Shown piece by piece: positions 58,221 through 64,000 of a stretch of 64,000 nucleotides of DNA (position 1 is the first letter of the stretch; each line of letters begins with the position of its first letter). The position numbers and the translations under genes are program-made. The notes under the pieces are model-generated. The model was not told where the DNA came from. It did not search any database and saw nothing but the letters and a program-made list of their open reading frames with translations. The stretch spans positions 682,001-746,000 of the forward strand of contig CAVRUQ010000003.1 of NCBI GenBank assembly GCA_963724405.1. Reading direction: 5' to 3'. Source of the stretch: CAVQBJ01 sp963724405. Lineage in GTDB: Bacteria > Actinomycetota > Thermoleophilia > Solirubrobacterales > Solirubrobacteraceae.

Positions 58221-58906
58221 CGGTGGATCTCGACGTCCCCGCACTGCGACTGGAAGACGTGACGAAGGACTACCCGGGAGATGTCCGGGCGCTGCGGAAC
58301 GTCAGCGTCGAGATCGCCGCCGGCGAGCGGGTCGCGCTGGTCGGTCCGTCGGGCTCGGGCAAGACGACGATGCTCACCGTGCTCGGGACCCTGGAGCGGG
58401 TCACCGCGGGCCTGGTGCAGGTGATCGGTCGCGACGTCGTCGAGGCCTCTGACCCCGAGCTCGCCGGTCTGCGCGCGCACCGGATCGGCTTCGTGTTCCA
58501 GGACTTCCATCTCCAGGACGCGCTGAGCGCGATCGACAACGTGGCGAACGGGATGCTGTACACGGGCGTTCCGGCTCGCGAGCGACGAGAGGCGGCCCGA
58601 GCCGCGCTCGGACGGGTCGGCCTCGGCCACCGGCTCGCGCACCGCCCTGCGCAGATGTCAGGAGGCGAGCGCCAGCGGGTGGCGATCGCGCGCGCGATCG
58701 CCAAGCGCCCGGTCGTCATCCTGGCCGACGAGCCCACCGGGAACCTCGACTCCAGGTCCGGCGAGCAGGTGATCGAGCTCCTGCACGATCTCGCGGCCGG
58801 CGGCGCGACGCTCGTGCTCATCACCCACGACCCGCGCGTCGCCGAGAGCTTCCCGCGGTCCGTCGCCATGCGCGACGGCGAAATCGTCCGCGACGAGCTC
58901 CGGTGA
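58217..58906 (+). CDS. MacB/LolD-type ABC ATPase
   Basis: The 229-residue ATPase has Walker A GPSGSGKTTML near residue 40, signature MSGGERQRVAIA, Walker B VVILADEPTGNLD and the H-loop LITHDPRV. The short length and the PTGNLDS motif place it in the MacB/LolD/FtsE group, which drives mechanotransmission rather than classical transport. It works with the FtsX-type permease and the adaptor on either side. The GTG at 58217 overlaps the adaptor stop, and its stop overlaps the permease GTG at 58903. Confidence 0.95.
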   Translation: MTVDLDVPALRLEDVTKDYPGDVRALRNVSVEIAAGERVALVGPSGSGKTTMLTVLGTLERVTAGLVQVIGRDVVEASDPELAGLRAHRIGFVFQDFHLQDALSAIDNVANGMLYTGVPARERREAARAALGRVGLGHRLAHRPAQMSGGERQRVAIARAIAKRPVVILADEPTGNLDSRSGEQVIELLHDLAAGGATLVLITHDPRVAESFPRSVAMRDGEIVRDELR

Positions 58907-60144
58907 GCTGGGCCGCCCACGCCCCGCGGTTCCCGGTGGGACGGCCGCAGCCCGCCGACACCGCGCGGCTGCCTCCGCGCGAGTTGATGTCCGTCGCCGT
59001 GCAGGGCCTGCGCACGCGCCGGCTGCGGGCGTCGTTGTCCGCGCTCGGCATCGCGATCGGCATCGGGGCGATGGTGGCGGTGGTCGGCGTGTCGGCCTCC
59101 AGTCAGGCCACTCTCCTCGCGGAGATCGACAGCATCGGCCCCAACCTGCTGACCGTGATGCCCGGCCAGACCTTCGCCGGCGCAAACGGCGTCCTGCCGA
59201 GCACGTCGGTCGGCTCGATCCTGCACATGCCGTCGGTCCAGCGAGCCTCGGCCGTGTACCAGGTCCCCCAGGCCGCGGTCTTGCGAAACCCCTACGTGCC
59301 CGCCGACCAGACGGGAGGGCTCGGCGTCGACGCGACCGACCCTGCTCTTCCCGCCGCGGTCGGCGCCAAGCTCGCAACGGGCCAGTTCCTCAGCGCGGCC
59401 ACTGAGCGCTATCCGACGGTCGTCCTCGGGGCGCAGGCGGCGAGAACGCTCCAGATCCTCGCCGTGAGCGGCCGGATCCAGCTGTTCATCGGCGGGACGT
59501 GGTTCACGGTCATCGGGATCCTGCAGCCGGTGCTCCTCGACCCGCAGCTCGACGGCACGGCGTTCATCGGCCTGCCGGTGGCCGAGCGCGTGTTTGAGAC
59601 CGAGCCGAATCCATCCGAGATCTACGTCCGCGCCGACGAGAGTGCGGTGACGCAGACCTCGAACCTTCTCGCGCCGACGGCTGACCCGCAGAGTCCCGAC
59701 GGGGTCACGGTGAACGTGCCCTCCGATGCCCTCGAGGCCCGTGCGGCCGCCAACGGCCAGTTCACCACCCTGCTCCTCGGGCTCGGCGCGGTGGCCCTGC
59801 TCGTCGGCGCGATCGGGATCGCGAACATCATGGTCATCTCGGTGCTCGAGCGTCGGGGTGAGATCGGGCTGCGTCGCGCGCTCGGTGCCACCCGGCGGCA
59901 CATCACGCTGCAATTCGTCGCCGAGTCGGCGCTGCTCGCGGGGCTCGGCGGGATGGCCGGGCTGCTGCTCGGAGGGCTCGCGACGCTCGTCTACTCGCTC
60001 GTCCAAGGCCAGCCGACCGTCCTCCCCGGCTACGCGTTGCTCGGGGCCCCCGCCGCGGGTCTTGCGATCGGGATCGTCTCCGGAATCTACCCGGCCTCGA
60101 AGGCCGCCCGTCTGAGCCCGACCGAGGCCCTTCGCACGAGCTGA
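58903..60144 (+). CDS. MacB/FtsX-type ABC permease
   Basis: The 413-residue protein has one N-terminal helix (LSALGIAIGIGAMVAVVGVSA near residue 45), a periplasmic domain of about 210 residues (MacB_PCD-like) and three C-terminal helices, with the FtsX motif VISVLERRGEIGLRRALGATRRHI near 310 and a final YPASKAARLSPTEALR. It is a full MacB-type permease. With the ATPase, adaptor and lipoprotein genes it forms an export or envelope-stress system likely controlled by the divergent two-component pair. Confidence 0.93.
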   Translation: MSWAAHAPRFPVGRPQPADTARLPPRELMSVAVQGLRTRRLRASLSALGIAIGIGAMVAVVGVSASSQATLLAEIDSIGPNLLTVMPGQTFAGANGVLPSTSVGSILHMPSVQRASAVYQVPQAAVLRNPYVPADQTGGLGVDATDPALPAAVGAKLATGQFLSAATERYPTVVLGAQAARTLQILAVSGRIQLFIGGTWFTVIGILQPVLLDPQLDGTAFIGLPVAERVFETEPNPSEIYVRADESAVTQTSNLLAPTADPQSPDGVTVNVPSDALEARAAANGQFTTLLLGLGAVALLVGAIGIANIMVISVLERRGEIGLRRALGATRRHITLQFVAESALLAGLGGMAGLLLGGLATLVYSLVQGQPTVLPGYALLGAPAAGLAIGIVSGIYPASKAARLSPTEALRTS

Positions 60145-60386
60145 CGGCCCCTTCGAGGCCCACACGACGGCCGCGTAGCACCCAACCCGCGCGCACCATT
60201 CGCCAAGCGGCGCCTGGATCTTCCCCGGGCACCGCTCGGCGCTCCGCTCGATGGGCACGGGCCGACCCGACACGGCCCATCCGACGATCCCTCACCGACG
60301 CAGGCAGCCACGCCGAAGCTCGCAGCGCCAAGGCCGCCACAGCGATAAGCCACTCGGCTGCAGGCGTCGGAAGCCACCTCACGATG

Positions 60387-60404
60387 TGTACGCAATGCGG
60401 TACA
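60387..60404. promoter_or_regulatory. Palindromic operator over the toxin-antitoxin promoter
   Basis: TGTAC-GCAATGCG-GTACA is an inverted repeat with perfect 5-bp arms. The right arm overlaps TACACT (60401-60406), a good -10 element placed 7 nt before the antitoxin GTG at 60414, so the mRNA would be nearly leaderless. This fits autorepression by the antitoxin. Confidence 0.6.
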
Positions 60405-60413
60405 CTTAGCGGC

Positions 60414-60698
60414 GTGGCAAAGATCGTTCCCGTACGAGAGTTCCGGACCAATCTCAGCGAGATCCTCAGCGATGTCGCCGATCGTCGGGATCACGTGCTC
60501 GTGACCCGCAACGGCAAGCCGGCGGCCGCGCTCGTCCCGATCGACGAGTACGAAGCCCTCGAGGAGACCGCCGAGATCCTCTCGGACTCCGCGACGCTCG
60601 CGGCGATCGAGGCCGGCGTCGCGCAACTCGCAAGGGACGAAACGGTCACCCTCGCGGACCTGCGAGCGGAGCTTGCCGAGCGCCGCCAAGCACGGTGA
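60414..60698 (+). CDS. Type II antitoxin, Phd/YefM family
   Basis: The 94-residue protein has the Phd/YefM N-terminal DNA-binding fold (VPVREFRTNLSEILSDVADRRDHVLVTRNGKPAAALVPIDEYEAL) and a C-terminal acidic/hydrophobic helix region (SATLAAIEAGVAQLARDE) that would wrap the toxin. It neutralises the RelE/ParE-type toxin encoded 4 bp downstream and represses the shared promoter through the palindrome at 60387-60404. The GTG at 60414 is the only start that gives the complete fold. Confidence 0.93.
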   Translation: MAKIVPVREFRTNLSEILSDVADRRDHVLVTRNGKPAAALVPIDEYEALEETAEILSDSATLAAIEAGVAQLARDETVTLADLRAELAERRQAR

Positions 60699-60702
60699 GC
60701 AC

Positions 60703-60966
60703 GTGGCCGACGTCGTCCTCGCGCGCCGTGCGCGCCAGGAACTTCTGGACCTCAGTTGGCCGCTGATCGACGCGGTCGAAGACGCGCTTGGCCTGCTCGA
60801 ACGCGAACCGCTCGCCGGACACGAGCTACGAGGGCGGCTCCGCGGCCTCCGCTCCCTTCGGGTCGGGACCTACCGCATCATCTACCAGCTCGCCGGCAGC
60901 CAGCACACCGTCCGCCTCGCCGCAATCCGCCACCGCTCGATCGCCTACCAGACCGACCCGCGATAA
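60703..60966 (+). CDS. Type II toxin, RelE/ParE family
   Basis: The 87-residue protein has the RelE/ParE fold: VVLARRARQELLDLSWPLIDAVEDALGLLE, then GLRSLRVGTYRIIYQLAGSQHTVRLAAIRHRSIAYQ. The basic/aromatic C-terminus with R..RV..YRI.Y and IRHR is the usual RNA- or gyrase-contact region. RelE members cut mRNA at the ribosome, ParE members poison gyrase, and the sequence does not decide between them (the YRIIY and HR set is closer to RelE). The GTG at 60703 lies 4 bp after the antitoxin stop. Confidence 0.92.
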   Translation: MADVVLARRARQELLDLSWPLIDAVEDALGLLEREPLAGHELRGRLRGLRSLRVGTYRIIYQLAGSQHTVRLAAIRHRSIAYQTDPR

Positions 60967-60990
60967 CACGGCGACCTCCCATTCCGCGAG

Positions 60991-61162
60991 GCCACCATCC
61001 TTGGGCCAGATTCCCGTCCCGTTTCCTCGAGAGCCGACGAACAGAGCGGGATGCGCGCGACGCAGCAACGCGACTGCTGCGTCCTGGACGGATAGGGAGC
61101 TATCGAACGCGCCGCCGCTTCATCCCGTCTGGTCGGTCCCACGCCACCATTCTGGGCCAGAT
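60991..61162. repeat. Pair of direct repeats in the gap after the toxin gene
   Basis: GCCACCAT-cctt-GGGCCAGAT (60991-61011) and GCCACCAT-tct-GGGCCAGAT (61143-61162) share 17 of 20-21 bases, 152 bp apart. The sequence between them has no recognisable gene. They may mark a small insertion or duplicated flank. Confidence 0.4.
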
Positions 61163-61189
61163 CTCTCGGAGACGAGCGAGCGCCGCCCG

Positions 61190-62704
61190 TCAGCCGCGGC
61201 CGACGGGCGGCGGGCGATACAGCGTGACGTTCCGGTCAAGGGCCGAGCCGGCGAATCCCTGCGGTCGACCGCCCTGGGCATCGACGTAGGAGAGCGCTCG
61301 CGCGACGCCGCCGAGGCCGGCGGCATCCGGTACGTGGTCAAGCGCCCAGGTCTGGAGCGCGACGCCGCCGCCCACAGTAGACCGCACGGCTAAGGCCCGG
61401 GCCTGCTGGGGGAAGTCGATCAGCGACGCCGTTGCGACCAACCAGTAGCCGCCGTTGGCCGCGTGGCGGGGGACAATCCGGTGACGGTGAGTGTGCCCCC
61501 ACAGCGCCGCCAGAGTACGCGGATGTCCATCGAGCAAGGACAGGACCACGTCGGCGCCCTCGGTCGTGTCCAGCGGCTGATGGGAGACGACGATCACCCA
61601 CCGATCACCGGCGCCGCGTAGCTGACCGGCGAGCCACGCCGGCTGGCCGGGATGGATCACGCCACCCGAACCGCCGTCTCTCCGCACCAGGTCGAGCACG
61701 ATGACACGCAGGTGCGCGCCCACGTCGAAGTGATAGTCCAGCAGCGCGCCCGCGGTCGCGAGCCCGCTCGCCGCGCGCAGGCGGGACAACGCATCGACGG
61801 CGGCGAGCTCGCGGCGCCCGGCATCGGGCGGGACCGACACCGCGGGCAGCCTCCGGAGCTCGCCGATGAGCGCGCCGATCTGACTCGGGTCGCCGAGCCC
61901 ATCTGGCGCTTGCACCGACGGGGCGACCAAGCGCCCGATGTCGAGGCGGACGGGTAGCTCCCAGATCGCGCGATCTCCAAGGGCGATGGCCCGCGTGGTC
62001 GCGGTGGGCGGCACCGCGCCGGCCACGAGGAGGTCGTGATCACCGAGCACCGGATACACGGGAGCTCGCAGGCCCTCCGCGTCGAACGGTGCGAGCGCGG
62101 CTGCCAGCAACCCGGGGTGGCGAGGGGCGTCGATGTCGGGGCGGTAGTAGAACGGGTCGGGATCCGCCGCGGACTGCACGCCCACGTAAGGGCCAGCGCC
62201 GCTGACCCGCCGTACACGCCCTCCGGCGAGAATGCGCAGGGCCTGCTCGAGCTCGTTGGCTTGAGCGTTGTCGATGAGATCGCCGCCTTGGATCACCACG
62301 TCCGGCGCGAAGGCGTTGACCGCCGCGACCGCGCCGCCGAGGACCTGCGCGGTCAGCGCCTCCTGGGGCCGGAACGTCGAGGTGAACGGAGGTCCGAGGC
62401 GGTCGAGAAAGGGAACGCGGGCGGGCGATTGCGCGTCGAGCACGTGGGCGTCGGTCAGGTGGGCGATGCTCGCGACCCGCTCGCCCAGGCGCGTCAAAGG
62501 AGCGAGGTCGGTGCGATCGATGAGCGCGACCCCCGGACCCACCGACAGCGATCCGTCTCCAGATGGATCGGTCCACGCCGAGTCGAGCGTTGAGCCGCTG
62601 CGCGTCGGACTGGCGCTCCGCGCCCCACACCCGGCCAGCGCGATGGCCGCCCCGCCGAGGCCAAGCTCGACGAGCGCGCGGCGGCGTGTCAGGCTGCGCG
62701 TCAT
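61190..62704 (-). CDS. Tat-exported metallophosphoesterase (lipoprotein-type)
   Basis: The 504-residue protein has a Tat signal and lipobox (RRRALVELGLGGAAIALAG, Cys near residue 26). The calcineurin-like phosphoesterase motifs follow: IAHLTDAHV (D-x-H), VIQGGDLIDNAQ (GD), YPVLGDHDLLV (variant of GNHD), VIVVSHQPLD and ALWGHTHRHRI. It is a typical di-metal secreted phosphatase/phosphodiesterase of the actinobacterial type. The N of GNH[D/E] is Asp here (GDHD), which may change metal tuning. The ATG at 62704 overlaps the stop of the FtsX permease gene upstream (ATGA), so the two are co-translated. Confidence 0.9.
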   Translation of the reverse strand: MTRSLTRRRALVELGLGGAAIALAGCGARSASPTRSGSTLDSAWTDPSGDGSLSVGPGVALIDRTDLAPLTRLGERVASIAHLTDAHVLDAQSPARVPFLDRLGPPFTSTFRPQEALTAQVLGGAVAAVNAFAPDVVIQGGDLIDNAQANELEQALRILAGGRVRRVSGAGPYVGVQSAADPDPFYYRPDIDAPRHPGLLAAALAPFDAEGLRAPVYPVLGDHDLLVAGAVPPTATTRAIALGDRAIWELPVRLDIGRLVAPSVQAPDGLGDPSQIGALIGELRRLPAVSVPPDAGRRELAAVDALSRLRAASGLATAGALLDYHFDVGAHLRVIVLDLVRRDGGSGGVIHPGQPAWLAGQLRGAGDRWVIVVSHQPLDTTEGADVVLSLLDGHPRTLAALWGHTHRHRIVPRHAANGGYWLVATASLIDFPQQARALAVRSTVGGGVALQTWALDHVPDAAGLGGVARALSYVDAQGGRPQGFAGSALDRNVTLYRPPPVGRG

Positions 62705-64000
62705 GTCGGCAGGCCGGAGACGATTGGCTCGCGCGCGGCCTGGCGCGAGACCCAGGCGACGGCGCCGGCGGCCAGCGTGACGAGCCCGAGCAGCACGACC
62801 GCGATCACGTCGGCGTCGGCACCGAGCGACAGCGATGCGTAGTGGACGGCGATGCTCGCCATGCTCGGGCCCAGCACCAGGCGCTCGAGTGCGATTCCCA
62901 CGAGCGCGGCCGGCAGGACGACCGCGGCTGCCGCGCCGGCGAGGAGCTTTGCTACGGAACCTCGTCCGGCCCCGTACGCGCGCAGGACGGCGATCGTGGC
63001 GCGACGTTCACTGGCGGTCAGTGCGAGTGCCTGGACGAGCGTGTACAGGCACACGAGGCCATCGACGAACGCAACTGCGCGCAGGATCGCCGTCAGCGCG
63101 CTGACGAGCGATTGACCTCGACCGGTGACCGTGCTCGTGGCGTTGACGCTCGCCCCCAGGTCCGTCAGCTCTGCGGACACCGTCCCCGCGCTCGCCCCCG
63201 AGTTCAACCGCACAGCGATCTGCTCAGGGGCGAACGGATCGCTCGCGAGCAGCCCGGCCGCCGGGACATAGGCGACGCGACCGTCATGGTCGAGGGAGCT
63301 GACCGTACCGACGACTCCAAACCGCGCGTCGGAGCCCGAGGGCAGGGCGAGGACGAGCGTCGAGCCCGGGCTGAGCCCGAGCACCTGGGCCAGCCCGACG
63401 CCGACCTCGGCCTCGCGGTCACCGCGCAGCCGCCGGCCGCTGGCCAGCGGCGGGGCCTCGAAGCGCGTGTGATCGCCCGGGTAGGCGATGACGTCGATCG
63501 TCTCGCCCAACGCGAACGAGTCTGCTGCCGTCAGCTCGTAGCGCACCTGCGCATCGGCCACGCCCGGCAGCGCGCGAACGCGTGCCGTCGCGGAAGCCGG
63601 CAGCGAAGCCAAGAGCTGATAGCGCTCGCCAAGCGCGCTGGGATCGTTCTGGAGCACGCTCAGCTCGGACGCCAGAGCGAGCATGAGCAGGATGAAGGCG
63701 GTCGATGTCCCGAGCACCGCTAGCGTGGCGGCGAGCCGCGCGCGCCGGGCCGTCGCGAGACGCACGCCGAGCCCGAGCAGCCCGGCCGACCGACGGCGTA
63801 AGCCGCCGCCCGCTCGCAGCTCGGCGCCTCGCAGCAGCGCGATCGGCGGCCGCGCGGTCGCACGCCAGGACGGCCAGGCCGTCACCGCCACCGGAATTGC
63901 CACGGCAAGCAGCCAACAGCCGGCAAGCGGGAGCGCCAGGGCGCCGCCTGGCGCGCGCTCGTTGAGCAGGTTCAGCAACGAGCGGCTCGGGCCCGCGGCC
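62701..64000 (-). CDS. FtsX-type ABC permease (5' end outside window)
   Basis: The open frame runs to the right edge without a stop. About 432 residues are visible. Helices occur near PLAGCWLLAVAIPVAVTAW, LGTSTAFILLMLALASELS, ALTAILRAVAFVDGLVCLYTLVQAL and LGLVTLAAGAVAWVS, with the FtsX-like pattern ERRATIAVLRAYGAGRGSVAKLL. An extracytoplasmic domain lies between the second and third of these. It is the second half of a long two-module permease. Its ATPase is presumably encoded outside the window. Coupled to the metallophosphoesterase gene at ATGA 62701-62704. Confidence 0.85.
   Translation of the reverse strand, partial: AAGPSRSLLNLLNERAPGGALALPLAGCWLLAVAIPVAVTAWPSWRATARPPIALLRGAELRAGGGLRRRSAGLLGLGVRLATARRARLAATLAVLGTSTAFILLMLALASELSVLQNDPSALGERYQLLASLPASATARVRALPGVADAQVRYELTAADSFALGETIDVIAYPGDHTRFEAPPLASGRRLRGDREAEVGVGLAQVLGLSPGSTLVLALPSGSDARFGVVGTVSSLDHDGRVAYVPAAGLLASDPFAPEQIAVRLNSGASAGTVSAELTDLGASVNATSTVTGRGQSLVSALTAILRAVAFVDGLVCLYTLVQALALTASERRATIAVLRAYGAGRGSVAKLLAGAAAAVVLPAALVGIALERLVLGPSMASIAVHYASLSLGADADVIAVVLLGLVTLAAGAVAWVSRQAAREPIVSGLPT

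Overview
The window is a stretch of very GC-rich chromosomal DNA with tightly packed genes and no rRNA, tRNA, CRISPR array, transposase or phage gene that I could recognise. Several signatures point to an actinobacterium of the Thermoleophilia/Solirubrobacterales type. These are the secreted protein starting MSKIAKALGGRLNYANVVAS with TTAGSA repeats, the FG-GAP/Ig-like surface protein, the cysteine-pair basic tail on the GH44 protein, the NlpC/P60-like end at the left edge, and frequent GTG/TTG starts with 4-bp stop/start overlaps. This placement is an inference from protein style, not a computed one.

Layout. 1-7.8 kb: end of a cell-wall hydrolase-like gene, an alpha/beta hydrolase, a two-domain sulfurtransferase, a secreted GH44 glycosidase, a membrane protein, a PPK2 polyphosphate kinase, a second alpha/beta hydrolase and a YceI protein. 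7.7-11.2 kb: a fatty-alcohol-oxidase-like GMC enzyme with an aldehyde dehydrogenase. 11.4-17.4 kb: an ABC exporter pair, a methyltransferase, a secreted phosphoesterase and an anchored unknown protein. 17.4-22.4 kb: a coupled four-gene operon (OsmC-like, beta-phosphoglucomutase-like HAD, GH65 disaccharide phosphorylase, NDH-2). 22.4-24.5 kb: an encapsulin shell gene with a DyP peroxidase that carries a textbook C-terminal encapsulation peptide, followed by an aldo/keto reductase remnant. 24.6-32.4 kb: a PAS-EAL phosphodiesterase, a Tat-exported GMC dehydrogenase pair, an UlaG-like hydrolase, an ICMT-like methyltransferase and a BlaI/M56 regulatory pair with its operator. 32.4-36.1 kb: a metallophosphoesterase remnant and a 1131-residue FG-GAP/Ig surface protein.

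36.3-49.5 kb is the most interesting region. A guanidine-I (ykkC class) riboswitch overlaps a perfect intrinsic terminator and lies just upstream of a translationally coupled 12-gene operon. The genes encode an isochorismatase-like hydrolase, a complete Dpp/Opp-type ABC importer (fused double ATPase, two permeases, lipoprotein receptor), two DUF1989 proteins of the carboxyguanidine deiminase type, a urea/guanidine-carboxylase carboxyltransferase half, allophanate hydrolase, an acetamidase/formamidase-like enzyme, RidA and a lactonase-type metallo-beta-lactamase. The biotin carboxylase and biotin carrier domains are missing. One reading is import of a larger guanidine derivative that the first enzyme cleaves to carboxyguanidine, which the DUF1989 pair deiminates and AtzF completes.

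49.6-64 kb: a GH63-like glycosidase, a small membrane protein, a repeat-rich secreted protein, a frameshifted aldo/keto reductase pseudogene, a double-HTH protein, a two-component system divergent from a lipoprotein/MacAB-type export operon, a Phd/RelE-type toxin-antitoxin pair with a palindromic operator, a Tat-lipoprotein metallophosphoesterase and the 3' part of an FtsX-type permease running off the right edge.
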